This document shows positions 50,215 to 59,724 of a stretch of DNA of 64,000 nucleotides, piece after piece. A model generated the notes under the pieces. That model worked only from the letters and a program-made list of their open reading frames with translations, made no database searches and was not told the DNA's origin. Source of the DNA: Leuconostoc pseudomesenteroides KCTC 3652 (GTDB lineage Bacteria > Bacillota > Bacilli > Lactobacillales > Lactobacillaceae). Numbering within the stretch: position 1 is the first letter of the stretch; each line of letters opens with the position of its first letter. Where the stretch lies: positions 1-64,000 of the forward strand of contig NZ_BMBP01000004.1 in assembly GCF_014634745.1 (NCBI RefSeq), in the 5' to 3' direction. The position numbers were made by a program, and so were the translations under genes.

Positions 50215-50609
50215 TTTGTTTCTCCAATCAAATTTTTTTTGGCTTGTGCGAGACGGGTGCGAACTTGGATTGGCATGTCAGCGTTATATGCGCGGACGGT
50301 TGCAATCGCTTTAATAATGGCATCAGTCTGTTCATCTATGTCAGTAACTTTGGTAATTTGACGTTGTGTTTCAACTTCAAAGCGGTCGATAAAATCCAGT
50401 TGAAGTTGGGTTTTGTCTGCGCGCAACGTTTCGGCTGATGCTGATTTACCTTCGGACTCAAGCGCCTTAATGGCTGCTTGATAACCCTCAAAAAATTCAT
50501 TGGCATCGCTAGTATTGCGCCATGTTTTAGGCGCTTGTGGTTCGGGTTCAGATATTGTATCAAGCTTTTTCTCAGTGGGCTTTTTTTTGAAAATATCGAA
50601 TAAAGACAT
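50211..50609 (-). CDS. Hypothetical helical protein
   Basis: This 132-residue cytosolic protein starts MSLFDIFKKKPTEKK and continues with helices rich in Ala, Glu and Gln. No family motif is visible to me. It is the first gene of a two-gene unit with the PEBP gene (four-base overlap). Confidence 0.7.
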   Translation of the reverse strand: MSLFDIFKKKPTEKKLDTISEPEPQAPKTWRNTSDANEFFEGYQAAIKALESEGKSASAETLRADKTQLQLDFIDRFEVETQRQITKVTDIDEQTDAIIKAIATVRAYNADMPIQVRTRLAQAKKNLIGETK

Positions 50610-50744
50610 TATATGTCCTTTCTCCTGAAAATGCAGGGAACATGCTTATCTAAGATGGGAATGGTTGTTTTTGTCATGAGACTGGAATAGCGAACAAACG
50701 TTTTATTTGATACAATAAAACTAGTTTTTGAATCGGGGAAAATC

Positions 50745-51041
50745 ATGGCAGCACGGAAAACAATTTTTAATGACAAACAACGCATCTTACGCTTATATTC
50801 ATCACTCATTAGTCATCGTGAGCTTTCAATAGAAGAAATCGAAGACATGTTTTTTGTTGGGCGCAAGACAGTTCAACGCGATATTTCAGAAATACGGACT
50901 TTTTTGCATGACTTACAAATTGGTGAACCAGTTAAGTCTGAAATTATTTTTGATCGTAATTCTAAAAAGTATCGTTTAACCGAAATGGATAATTTGTTTG
51001 CCGTGTTTGATAAGATCAATCAGCTAGATGAGGGCATTTAA
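50745..51041 (+). CDS. Short HTH protein of WYL/DeoR type, without effector domain
   Basis: This 98-residue protein holds only a winged-helix domain (about 10-85: ILRLYSSLISHRELSIEEIE, then FFVGRKTVQRDISEIRTFL and KYRLTE). This matches the DNA-binding part of WYL/DeoR regulators whose ligand domain is missing. It is either a natural short regulator or the front of a truncated one. It ends in a four-base overlap with the convergent ktrA gene. Confidence 0.75.
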   Translation: MAARKTIFNDKQRILRLYSSLISHRELSIEEIEDMFFVGRKTVQRDISEIRTFLHDLQIGEPVKSEIIFDRNSKKYRLTEMDNLFAVFDKINQLDEGI

Positions 51042-51706
51042 TTAAGTTGATTGGTAATTTGGTCGAAGTCATCAACCATATCTTTAGGACCAACGACTGA
51101 TACAATGTCTTTTTCTTGAAGGGTGTAGCTTGCCTCTGGGGCAACGATGACTTCGTTAGCATGCCTGACGGCAATCACATTCAGACCAAATTTTTTGCGG
51201 ATGTTGAGGTCTTTGATCGAACGACCGTAAAAAGCAGGATTGACAATTTGTATTTCTGCCATTGAATAGTCATCAGATAACTCTATAAAGTTTAACATGT
51301 TGGGCGCTAATAGTTTGCGTGCCACTCGTTCGCCCATCTCGCGTTCCGGTTGCACAACGACATCAGCGCCTATTTTTGTGAGCACACGCAAATGGGTATG
51401 ATTTTCCGCTTTAGCAATAACATTTTTGGCGCCTAAATCTTTGGCGTTGATGGTAGCTAGAATGCTGGCTTGCATGTTATGACCAATGGCAATGATAACG
51501 TGATCAAAGCTTGCAATGTCAAGCTTTCGTAAGACATCATCTTCTTGTGCATCTGCGACAACTACCTGTGTGGCAATATCACGATAATCGTTGACATTTT
51601 CTTCATTAATATCAATACCCATCACATCCTGACCGTTAGCGATCAGTGTTTGTAAGAGGGCACCGCCGAATCGACCAAGTCCAATAATAGCGTAAGTTTG
51701 TTTCAT
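51038..51706 (-). CDS. Potassium uptake regulatory subunit KtrA/TrkA
   Basis: This 222-residue cytosolic protein has an RCK-N NAD(H)/ATP-binding domain (YAIIGLGRFGGALLQTL, about 4-20) and an RCK-C domain (about 135-222: EIQIVNPAFYGRSIKDLN). It gates the KtrB channel by binding nucleotides; the C domain of such proteins often senses c-di-AMP. It is encoded 17 bases after ktrB. Confidence 0.92.
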   Translation of the reverse strand: MKQTYAIIGLGRFGGALLQTLIANGQDVMGIDINEENVNDYRDIATQVVVADAQEDDVLRKLDIASFDHVIIAIGHNMQASILATINAKDLGAKNVIAKAENHTHLRVLTKIGADVVVQPEREMGERVARKLLAPNMLNFIELSDDYSMAEIQIVNPAFYGRSIKDLNIRKKFGLNVIAVRHANEVIVAPEASYTLQEKDIVSVVGPKDMVDDFDQITNQLN

Positions 51707-51723
51707 AATTTACCTCAAATTTT

Positions 51724-53127
51724 TTATCCGATAATGACTGATTCTTCGGGATAGCGATACGGTGCGGCTTCGTCATGAACATTCAAAATTGAAAACATAA
51801 CGGTATAAATACCAACACGACCAATGAACATTGCTAACATGATGACCAATTGCCCAAAAGTCGTCAAATGTGGCGTGAGACCAAGTGTCAAACCAGCAGT
51901 GGCAAAGGCACTGACCACCTCAAAAATAACATATTCCAGACCGTGGTTGGCGGCATGACTTTGAGTGAGCATCAACATAAACGACAGAATACCAAGAAAA
52001 ACAAGTGACACACAAACTAATAACAACGCTCGCATGATATTTTCTTGGGTCAAGCGCCGATGAGCAAATGTGACATCTTTTTTGCCACGTAAAGCAGCAT
52101 GCGTTTGTAAAATTAAGACACCAAGAGTTGTTGTCTTAATACCGCCGGCGGTCGAGCCCGGCGTACCACCAATATACATTAACATCATGGTCAATAGAAT
52201 AGTGGCAGACCCAAGACCACCGACATCAAACTGTGTAAATCCGGCGGTACGATACGAAATAGACATAAATAGCGTATCAAAAACACGCATGACGGGTGAC
52301 AAGCCACTGGCAAACGCTAAGTTGCGTTCAGTTAATTCGAACAAAAGCCAACCACCAATGATTAAAGCGCCGGTCATGACCAAAGCTAACTTTGAATGAA
52401 GTGTTAGACGATGCGTTTTTTGATACAATAACACGTCACGCCAAACCAAAAATCCTAACGAACCAGCAATGACTAAGGCCGCAATAATCGCTAACACAAA
52501 GGGTTGGTTGACATACTCGGCAGTGTTTTTTGGCAAAATGGAAAAACCTGAATTACCAAAAGCAGAAATGGCATGGAAGATTGCATAAAAAGCACCACGG
52601 CCCCAACCAAAATCATGAATAAAAAAGGGTGCTAATAATATAGTGCCAATGAATTGAATTGCAATCGAAAGTTTAATCACATAGCCAAAGACGGCACGTG
52701 TGTCATATAGACTTTGTAAATTATAGACCTCTTGCACCATCATTTTACTGCGCAAGTCCATCTGCCGACGAGTGGCCGTAAATAACAATACTGAAAAAGA
52801 CATAAATCCAAGAGCACCAATTTCGATTAAAATCATGATAATGGTTTGCCCGAACGTAGTCCAATGGGTTGCTGTATCAACAACGGTGAGACCAGTAACA
52901 GATGCAGCAGAAGTGGCAGTGAATAAGGCATCCATAAATGTATGATCACGACCACCAACATAACTGATGGGTAGCATCAATAATAGTGCGCCAACTGTAA
53001 TCACGGTTAAAAAACCTAACGACAGTCGTTGCGGCATTGAAATACGCGACCAAAAAAAACGTCGCTGTGAATAATCATGGAATTTCCGCATTTCCGCAGC
53101 GGAGGGCAGGTCGATTTTTCTAGACAT
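51724..53127 (-). CDS. Potassium uptake channel subunit KtrB/TrkH
   Basis: This 467-residue membrane protein has about ten hydrophobic segments in four M1-P-M2 repeats. The pore loops are visible as TATSAASVTGLTVVDT, FHAISAFGNSGFSI, SISYRTAGFTQFDVG and VVSAFATAGLTLGLT, each with a central Gly. It moves K+ (possibly Na+-coupled) together with KtrA. I prefer the ATG at 53127 (MSRKIDLPSA); the frame is open to an ATG at 53145. A TATAAT lies five bases before the chosen ATG on the minus strand, so the message could be nearly leaderless. Confidence 0.92.
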   Translation of the reverse strand: MSRKIDLPSAAEMRKFHDYSQRRFFWSRISMPQRLSLGFLTVITVGALLLMLPISYVGGRDHTFMDALFTATSAASVTGLTVVDTATHWTTFGQTIIMILIEIGALGFMSFSVLLFTATRRQMDLRSKMMVQEVYNLQSLYDTRAVFGYVIKLSIAIQFIGTILLAPFFIHDFGWGRGAFYAIFHAISAFGNSGFSILPKNTAEYVNQPFVLAIIAALVIAGSLGFLVWRDVLLYQKTHRLTLHSKLALVMTGALIIGGWLLFELTERNLAFASGLSPVMRVFDTLFMSISYRTAGFTQFDVGGLGSATILLTMMLMYIGGTPGSTAGGIKTTTLGVLILQTHAALRGKKDVTFAHRRLTQENIMRALLLVCVSLVFLGILSFMLMLTQSHAANHGLEYVIFEVVSAFATAGLTLGLTPHLTTFGQLVIMLAMFIGRVGIYTVMFSILNVHDEAAPYRYPEESVIIG

Positions 53128-53276
53128 GCTCTTATTATAACGCATCTAATAAGGTTGATGAGGGTTTATTAGTTGGTATGGGGGAATATGTTGAGTCACT
53201 TTATTGCCATTTTCACGATTGAAAAGCGTTTAGCAATAGGTAAAAATAATGAAATATATGTGTTTATAGAACATGG

Positions 53277-53330
53277 TATAATATTCTTTAAGGAATTTCC
53301 GCGAACAGCATTTGTCCGCGGAATTTTTAC
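53277..53330 (+). promoter_or_regulatory. Extended -10 promoter and 5' hairpin of the nucleoside ABC operon
   Basis: TGG-TATAAT ends at 53282. The transcript would start near 53289 and immediately form the hairpin TTCCGCG/CGCGGAA (about 53296-53322), followed by T5. This is either an attenuator or a 5' stabilising stem. Confidence 0.5.
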
Positions 53331-53357
53331 AAATGAATAGAAAGAAGTGGATGATAT

Positions 53358-54914
53358 ATGACCGAATCAACACCAGTCATTGAAATGCGACACATCGTCA
53401 AAAAGTTTGGCGATTTTGCTGCCAATGATGACATCAATTTACAAGTCCAACAAGGTGAAATTCACGCGTTACTTGGTGAGAACGGTGCCGGCAAATCGAC
53501 ATTAATGAATATTTTAACAGGGTTGTTGCAACCAACTAGTGGGGACATTTTAATTAATGGACAACCAGTAGTGGTAGATTCACCCTCAAAGTCAGATTCG
53601 TTAGGTATTGGTATGGTTCACCAACATTTTATGTTGATAGATGCTTTTACAGTGACGGAGAACATTGTTTTAGGATCGGAAATTACAAAAGGACTCTCAT
53701 TAGATACCAAAACGGCGGCTAAAAAAATCCAAAGTTTGTCAGACCAATATGGTTTGGCAGTTAATCCAATGGCTAAAATCTCAGACATATCTGTGGGACA
53801 ACAACAGCGTGTTGAGATTTTAAAGACCTTATATCGCGGTGCTGATATTTTGATTTTTGATGAGCCTACGGCGGTTTTGACACCACAAGAAATTGATGAA
53901 TTGATTGCAATTATGCACAATTTAGCCAAAGAAGGCAAGTCAATTATTTTAATCACCCATAAGCTGGATGAAATTCGTGCTGCCGCTGACCGCGTAACGG
54001 TTATCCGTGCTGGTAAGTCTATCAAGACATTCCCAGTTGCTGGTGTTTCATCACAACAATTAGCTGATTTGATGGTTGGACGTGAAGTGAGCTTCAAAAC
54101 GGAAAAAGAACCTGCGCACCCAAAACAAACAGTGTTGGCGATTGACAATATTGAAGTAGATGATGCACGTGGCGTTGCCGCTGTAAAAGATTTCAGTCTT
54201 GAAGTTAAAGCTGGTGAAATTGTTGGTTTGGCCGGTATTGATGGTAATGGTCAAACTGAACTAATTCAAGGGATTACAGGGTTAACCAAGGTTAAGTCCG
54301 GCCATGTCACATTGAATGGTAAGGACGTGACGAACAAAAAACCACGTCAAATCACGGAATCTGGCGTTGGGCATATACCGGAAGACCGTTTACGTTTTGG
54401 CATGGAAGTTGACATGACCTTGTCAGAAAACTTGTCATTACAAACTTACTATAAGCAACCAATTTCCAAATCTGGTGTCTTACAGCCAGCAGAAATGGAT
54501 AAGTTGGCTAACAAATTAGTCAAAGAATTTGATGTTCGTGCAGCAAGTATTCATGTGACAGCAGGTTCAATGTCAGGTGGTAATCAGCAAAAAGCTGTTG
54601 TCGCGCGAGAATTAGATCGTGACAATGACTTGATTATCGCAGCTCAGCCGACGCGTGGTTTGGATGTTGGTGCAATTGAATATATTCATCGGCGATTGAT
54701 TGATCAACGTACCGCTGGAAAAGCGGTTCTGGTAGTGAGTTTTGAATTAGATGAAATATTAAATTTGTCAGACCGGATTGCTGTCATTAATGCTGGTAAA
54801 ATTGTTGGTATTGTAGACGCCAAGGAGACAAATAAACAAGAATTAGGTTTGTTGATGACTGGCATGAGTTTGGAAGCAGCGCGTGAAGCGTTGAAAGAAG
54901 AGGTGACAGTCTAA
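53358..54914 (+). CDS. ABC nucleoside importer ATPase (tandem ABC domains)
   Basis: This 518-residue protein has two ABC modules as in the NupA/BmpC and sugar-type ATPases. The first (1-235) is complete: Walker A LLGENGAGKST (about 39-49), signature SVGQQQ, Walker B ILIFDEPT. The second (about 260-505) is degenerate: the Walker A position reads AGIDGNGQTE without the Lys, and the Walker B is LIIAAQPT with Gln for Glu, while MSGGNQQK is kept. This asymmetry is normal in the family. It powers nucleoside uptake together with the two permeases that follow. Confidence 0.92.
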   Translation: MTESTPVIEMRHIVKKFGDFAANDDINLQVQQGEIHALLGENGAGKSTLMNILTGLLQPTSGDILINGQPVVVDSPSKSDSLGIGMVHQHFMLIDAFTVTENIVLGSEITKGLSLDTKTAAKKIQSLSDQYGLAVNPMAKISDISVGQQQRVEILKTLYRGADILIFDEPTAVLTPQEIDELIAIMHNLAKEGKSIILITHKLDEIRAAADRVTVIRAGKSIKTFPVAGVSSQQLADLMVGREVSFKTEKEPAHPKQTVLAIDNIEVDDARGVAAVKDFSLEVKAGEIVGLAGIDGNGQTELIQGITGLTKVKSGHVTLNGKDVTNKKPRQITESGVGHIPEDRLRFGMEVDMTLSENLSLQTYYKQPISKSGVLQPAEMDKLANKLVKEFDVRAASIHVTAGSMSGGNQQKAVVARELDRDNDLIIAAQPTRGLDVGAIEYIHRRLIDQRTAGKAVLVVSFELDEILNLSDRIAVINAGKIVGIVDAKETNKQELGLLMTGMSLEAAREALKEEVTV

Positions 54915-56041
54915 TGGTGGTGCAAAAAAATAATTTTTCAGTTGCACTGTTTTCTGTATTGTTTGGGTTGATTGTCGGCGCTATCATTATGTTAGTGTTC
55001 GGGTATAACCCTATTTCAGGTTATATTGCGCTAATTAGTTCGGCGTTCGGGTCAATGCAAGACATTGGTGGCGTCCTGACGCAAATGACACCGTTGATAT
55101 TGACTGCCTTGGGATTCACGGTTGCATCAACGGCGGGATTCTTCAACATTGGCTTATCTGGGCAGGCATTAGCTGGTTGGGTAGGCGCTGTATGGTATGC
55201 GCTAAGTTTCCCTGATATGCCAGCATTTGTGATGATTCCCAGTGCGTTAATTTTAGGTACTGCTTTGGGTGCCGTTGCTGGATTAATTCCGGGTTGGCTA
55301 CGCGCACAGTTTGGTGCTAGTGAAGTGATTGTCACCATCATGATGAACTATATTTTGCTCTTTTTGGGTAACAATATTTTGCAAAATACGATGGCAAAAA
55401 GCATCAAAGAATCTGCTGAAACGACGAAACAAGTCGGGCATAATGCCTCACTTCAATTAAAATGGCTGACAGATTTGACACAAGGTTCAAGCGTTTCGAC
55501 GGGCATCTTTATCGCGTTAATTATGATAGTGGTAGTTTGGTTTGTCATGAAAAAGACAACATTAGGCTTTGAAATTACCGCTGTTGGCTTGAACCCCGAC
55601 GCCGCTAAATATGCTGGTGTTTCGGCAAAAAGAACAGCAGTTGTTGCGATGGCAATTTCTGGTGGTTTAGCTGGTTTAGCAGGTACAATCGAGGGACTTG
55701 GCAACTATCTTAACTTCTTCACACAAAATAGCTCACCATCTATCGGATTTGATGGTATGGCCGTTGCATTGTTGGGCGGTGGTTCATATTTGGGTATCTT
55801 GGGTGCTGCTGCGCTATTCTCAGTGCTCAAAATTGGCGGCCTAGGTATGCCAATGAGTTCAGGTGTGCCATTTGAATTAGTAGATATTGTGATTGCCTCA
55901 ATCATTTTCTTCGTTGGCGCAAACTACTTAATCCGTCTGATTCAAAAGCGCATTAAAGCTATGGATGAAAAGGCAGCAACTCAAGACGCTGCTAAAAAGT
56001 CGGCCAAAGTTGCTAGCAAACAAGCGAAAGGTGGTGAATAA
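54914..56041 (+). CDS. ABC nucleoside importer permease 1
   Basis: This 375-residue membrane protein of the BPD_transp_2 family has about ten hydrophobic segments, with GFTVASTAGFFNIGLSGQAL (about 74-93), GASEVIVTIMMNYI and GLAGTIEGLG conserved among NupB-like permeases. It shares its start base with the ATPase stop (TAATG). The C-terminal tail is Lys/Ala-rich. Confidence 0.9.
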   Translation: MVVQKNNFSVALFSVLFGLIVGAIIMLVFGYNPISGYIALISSAFGSMQDIGGVLTQMTPLILTALGFTVASTAGFFNIGLSGQALAGWVGAVWYALSFPDMPAFVMIPSALILGTALGAVAGLIPGWLRAQFGASEVIVTIMMNYILLFLGNNILQNTMAKSIKESAETTKQVGHNASLQLKWLTDLTQGSSVSTGIFIALIMIVVVWFVMKKTTLGFEITAVGLNPDAAKYAGVSAKRTAVVAMAISGGLAGLAGTIEGLGNYLNFFTQNSSPSIGFDGMAVALLGGGSYLGILGAAALFSVLKIGGLGMPMSSGVPFELVDIVIASIIFFVGANYLIRLIQKRIKAMDEKAATQDAAKKSAKVASKQAKGGE

Positions 56042-56043
56042 AC

Positions 56044-57000
56044 ATGTCATTAGTAGCGATTCTTACATTAGTTGTGTCAAGTACATTGGTTTATTCAGCA
56101 CCACTGATATTTACATCAATTGGTGGCACATTTTCGGAACGTAGTGGTGTGGTCAACGTTGGTTTGGAAGGTATCATGGGTATGGGTGCATTTGCGTCCG
56201 TTGTGTTCAATCTTACGTTTGCAAATACTTTTGGCACGTTGACCCCTTGGCTTGGTCTGGTTGCTGGTGCGATTGTTGGATTAGTCTTTTCACTCTTACA
56301 TGCAGTGGCGACGGTCACTTTGCGAGCTGATCACATTATTTCTGGTACTGTTATTAATTTGATGGCGCCAGCGTTGGGTGTCTTTTTGATTAAAGTCATC
56401 TATGGCAAAGGACAAACCGAACCTATTTCGCAAGACTTTGGTTATGCTAACGTACCTGTTTTAGATAAAATCCCGTTTATTGGACCAATCTTTTTTGAGA
56501 AAACATCAGCACCGGCATGGTTAGCAATTATCGTGGCTGTTCTATCATGGTATATCATTTTCAAAACAAAATTTGGCTTGCGCTTGCGTTCAGTTGGTGA
56601 AAATCCACAAGCAGCGGATACGCTAGGTCTAAATGTTGCCCGCTTGCGATATTCTGGTGTGATGATTTCTGGTGTTTTAGGTGGTGTTGGTGGTGCAGTA
56701 GTTGCTCAGTCAATTTCACTTAATTACAGTGTCGGCACTATCGTGGGACAAGGATTCGTGGCTATGGCGGCCATGATATTTGGCCGATGGAATCCATTAG
56801 GTGCCATGGGCGCTTCATTATTTTTCGGATTATCACAGTCACTTGCAGTTGTGGGTGCACAATTGCCGGGATTGAAGAATGTCCCATCAATCTGGTTACA
56901 AATTGCACCTTACGTACTGACAATTGTCGTGCTTGTCTTCTTCTTTGGTAAGACACGAGCGCCAAAAGCAGATGGTGTTAATTATATTAAAGCAGCTTAA
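56044..57000 (+). CDS. ABC nucleoside importer permease 2
   Basis: This 318-residue membrane protein is the second BPD_transp_2 permease (NupC-like), with FSERSGVVNVGLEGIMGMGA (about 30-49), ADHIISGTVINLMAPALG and FGRWNPLGAMGASLFFGL conserved. It is encoded two bases after the first permease. No binding-protein gene belongs to this operon; the BMP protein at 15477 is the likely partner. Confidence 0.9.
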   Translation: MSLVAILTLVVSSTLVYSAPLIFTSIGGTFSERSGVVNVGLEGIMGMGAFASVVFNLTFANTFGTLTPWLGLVAGAIVGLVFSLLHAVATVTLRADHIISGTVINLMAPALGVFLIKVIYGKGQTEPISQDFGYANVPVLDKIPFIGPIFFEKTSAPAWLAIIVAVLSWYIIFKTKFGLRLRSVGENPQAADTLGLNVARLRYSGVMISGVLGGVGGAVVAQSISLNYSVGTIVGQGFVAMAAMIFGRWNPLGAMGASLFFGLSQSLAVVGAQLPGLKNVPSIWLQIAPYVLTIVVLVFFFGKTRAPKADGVNYIKAA

Positions 57001-57011
57001 TACCCTTCAAA

Positions 57012-57036
57012 GCATGTCAAAATGGCATGTTTTTTT
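57012..57036 (+). terminator. Terminator of the nucleoside ABC operon
   Basis: GCATGTC pairs with GGCATGT (two wobbles) around AAAAT, followed by T7. Confidence 0.7.
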
Positions 57037-57041
57037 GATGT

Positions 57042-57066
57042 AAAAAACCCTTCGCGAGAAGGGTTT
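57042..57066 (-). terminator. Terminator of the L-hydroxyacid dehydrogenase gene
   Basis: Minus strand: AAACCCTTC and GAAGGGTTT around TCGC, followed by T6. Confidence 0.8.
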
Positions 57067-57071
57067 ACGAT

Positions 57072-57986
57072 TTAAGAATAATCTGTGGTTTTGGTTTGAA
57101 TAGCTTTCGCGCTGGCTGCCAACTTGTCTTGTTCTTCGGGAGTTAGTGGCAAATCAAAGTTAGCGACAACACCGCCACGACCAATAATCGCTGGAGATGA
57201 AATATAGCCATCAAAATCCTCGTTATAGTGAGAAACAATCGCTTCTTTTCGTGCATCAGACAAAATGATTTGTAGCAATGAAACAGCAGCGTGGGCAATG
57301 GCAAAATTCGTATAGCCTTTACCAGAATGAACAGTGAAGCCACCGACGCGAGCGTCATTTTCTAATTTATCCAAATCAAGTGATTTTTCTGCTGCCCACG
57401 TACGGGCATTTTGACCCATAACATTAACTGTTGACCAAGCGGCAAACTGGGAGGCACCGTGTTCACCTAATACATAGCCGTTGACACTACGCGGGTCGAC
57501 ACCTAGCGCTTCGCCAAAGACGCGCTTGAGTCGCGCTGTGTCAAGGTAAGTCCCTGTCCCAATAACTTGTGCACTTGGCAAGCCGGTAGCTTGCTGGTAG
57601 ATACCAGTAATGACATCAACAGGATTACTAATCGCTAACAATACACCATTAAAGCCGACTGCTTTCAAGTCAGCACCGACCTGCTTGGCCATTGGCAAGT
57701 TTGCTTTGAGTTCACCAAAGCGATCACCATCTGGTTTGATGAGATGAATGTGACCAAGTGCGCTAATGACAACATCTGCATCTGCTAAATCAGGGTAATC
57801 ACCAACATGCACATCAATGTGTTTATCCAAAAGACTTGAGGCGTCGCTGAAGTCTAATGCTTCAGAGGCCACTTTTTCTGGTTTCTTATCAATCAGCACT
57901 AGTTCATCAGCTAAACCTTGGGACACAATCAAATGTGCGACGGTTGCGCCCACATGACCGATACCAACTATTCCTACTTTACGCAT
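57072..57986 (-). CDS. L-lactate/L-2-hydroxyisocaproate dehydrogenase family protein
   Basis: This 304-residue protein of the LDH/MDH superfamily has the NAD motif GIGHVGATV (about 7-15), the substrate loop GHIHLIKPDGDRFGELKAN in place of the usual GARQKPGE..R, SNPVD (about 122) and the catalytic histidine in GEHGASQF (about 177). The divergent loop and His lead resemble L-2-hydroxyisocaproate dehydrogenases more than true L-LDH, which fits an organism that makes D-lactate. It reduces branched or bulky 2-oxo acids; this substrate assignment is inferred. Confidence 0.85.
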   Translation of the reverse strand: MRKVGIVGIGHVGATVAHLIVSQGLADELVLIDKKPEKVASEALDFSDASSLLDKHIDVHVGDYPDLADADVVISALGHIHLIKPDGDRFGELKANLPMAKQVGADLKAVGFNGVLLAISNPVDVITGIYQQATGLPSAQVIGTGTYLDTARLKRVFGEALGVDPRSVNGYVLGEHGASQFAAWSTVNVMGQNARTWAAEKSLDLDKLENDARVGGFTVHSGKGYTNFAIAHAAVSLLQIILSDARKEAIVSHYNEDFDGYISSPAIIGRGGVVANFDLPLTPEEQDKLAASAKAIQTKTTDYS

Positions 57987-58076
57987 AAAAACCCCACCTA
58001 TTCATTTTCATTAAATATGAATTAAATTATACACTTAATAAGTTAGAATTTCCTTGCTAATATCACATTTTAAGCG

Positions 58077-58841
58077 TTAAGCAATAAAATACTTTAGAAT
58101 TTGTTCTTCAGTAAGCATATCTTTATCTTCACCACGAACATCAAGGACAATTTGACCAGCATTTAAAATAATGAGGCGATTACCATATTCTAAGGCATCT
58201 GCTAGATTATGAGTAATCATCAAAGCAGTTAAATGATTCTCCGTGACCTGCTGATTGGTGGCTAACATCAGTTGTTCTGATGTTTTTGGATCGAGCGCTG
58301 CCGTGTGTTCGTCTAGTAAGAGTAGCTCTGGCTTGACGCGCGTTGCCATTAAGAAGCTTAAAGCCTGTCGCTGACCACCAGATAAATCACCGGTGGCTGT
58401 TTGTAGACGTGTATCTAAGTTATTACCCATGGTTTTGGTAATAGTGGCGTACTCATTGAGCTTTTCTTTTGTCAGGCCTCGACTGCGCAAACGACGCTTA
58501 GCGCCTCGTTTTTCAGCGAGCAATAAATTTTCGGCCACAGTCATTCGAGGCGCTGTCCCCATCTTCGGATCTTGAAAAACACGAGCGATATAGTTGGTGC
58601 GTGTTACGGCAGATTCGTTGGCAATGTTGTGATTATGGTGCAAAATTTGACCCGTACTAATCGGTAAATTACCAGCAATCGCGTTGAAAAGGGTTGATTT
58701 TCCAGCGCCGTTGGTGCCCAAAACAGTAATGAAGTCACCGTCAAAAATATCAAGGTTAAGCGATTTGAGAATTTCGGTATTCTCACCGACAGTCACAACG
58801 ACATTTTTAAGTGAAAAAACAGGTTCAGTCATGAGGGGCAA
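58077..58841 (-). CDS. trpZ: Tryptophan ABC transporter ATPase TrpZ
   Basis: This 254-residue ABC ATPase has Walker A VLGTNGAGKST (about 39-49), signature LSGGQRQAL (about 153), Walker B LLLLDEHTAALD (Glu-His instead of Glu-Pro) and the switch His in MITHN. It is the last gene of an SBP-permease-ATPase operon of the TrpXYZ type. The assignment to tryptophan is supported by the Trp-Trp leader peptide upstream. It overlaps the permease gene by 17 bases. Confidence 0.85.
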   Translation of the reverse strand: MPLMTEPVFSLKNVVVTVGENTEILKSLNLDIFDGDFITVLGTNGAGKSTLFNAIAGNLPISTGQILHHNHNIANESAVTRTNYIARVFQDPKMGTAPRMTVAENLLLAEKRGAKRRLRSRGLTKEKLNEYATITKTMGNNLDTRLQTATGDLSGGQRQALSFLMATRVKPELLLLDEHTAALDPKTSEQLMLATNQQVTENHLTALMITHNLADALEYGNRLIILNAGQIVLDVRGEDKDMLTEEQILKYFIA

Positions 58842-59724
58842 CTCCTTTTTTAAGCATAGTGTCTAATTTCAGCGCGTGGCGAATTTGTGGCAACATCATA
58901 GCCAAAGCCAATACAAAGGCAGAAATTAAGTTCAAATCGTTAGTGCTAAAGCCAAGTTGCAAGACAGCCAGCAAGACCAAACGATATAAAATCGAACCAA
59001 CAATCACGGCAACAAGTCGTTCATTTAATGTTAATTCGCCAAAGACAACTTCACCAATAATGATTGAGGCTAGGGCAATAACAATAATACCAATGCCCAT
59101 GTTAATGTCAGCGTAGCCATTATTTTGAGCAATGACAGCCCCGCCAAAAGCGATTAAACCATTTGATAACATCAGTCCCATGATGGTCATCCGATCAGTT
59201 TTGATACCAATTGATTGCGCCATATTAGGGTTATCGCCAGTGGCAATGAAAGCTTGTCCGAGTTCAGTTTGGAGGAAGAAAATCAGTGCGATGGTGATAA
59301 TTGCAATGATGACAGAGCCAACCAATACAGAGTCAAAATATTTAGGCAGGTGCCGCAAGAAAGCGGCCGAAAAGAGTGACTTTTGGTTGAGCAATGAAAT
59401 ATTAGCTGACCCCATAATGCGTAAATTGATGGATAACGAGGCTGTCATAACCAAGATACCAGCTAACAAGATAGGAATTTTTCCTTTTGTGTAAAGTAGA
59501 CCAGTGATTAAACCGGCAATTGCACCAACAATAAAAGCGCTGATGGTTGCCAAATAGGGATTCACGCCGTGGGCAATCATAGCTACAGCAGTAGCTGCGC
59601 CCAATGGAAATGAGCCTTCAACAGTCATATCAGGAAAATTTAAGATACGAAATGTGAGAAAAAGCGCGACCCCTAATACGGCCCAAAGTAGTCCTTGACC
59701 AATGCTTGAAACGATAATACTCAT
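58825..59724 (-). CDS. trpY: Tryptophan ABC transporter permease TrpY
   Basis: This 299-residue membrane protein has about eight to nine hydrophobic segments and the BPD_transp_2-like start GQGLLWAVLGVALFLTFRIL, then FPDMTVEGSFPLGAA (about 31-45), conserved in TrpY/UgpA-like permeases that work with ABC_sub_bind proteins. It overlaps the binding-protein gene by four bases (ATGA). Confidence 0.87.
   Translation of the reverse strand: MSIIVSSIGQGLLWAVLGVALFLTFRILNFPDMTVEGSFPLGAATAVAMIAHGVNPYLATISAFIVGAIAGLITGLLYTKGKIPILLAGILVMTASLSINLRIMGSANISLLNQKSLFSAAFLRHLPKYFDSVLVGSVIIAIITIALIFFLQTELGQAFIATGDNPNMAQSIGIKTDRMTIMGLMLSNGLIAFGGAVIAQNNGYADINMGIGIIVIALASIIIGEVVFGELTLNERLVAVIVGSILYRLVLLAVLQLGFSTNDLNLISAFVLALAMMLPQIRHALKLDTMLKKGVAPHD

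Noticed and set aside
53215-53240. cre site near TGAAAAGCGTTTAGCA
   Set aside because: Aligned on its CG it mismatches the consensus at four end positions, too poor compared with the sites at 76 and 2661.
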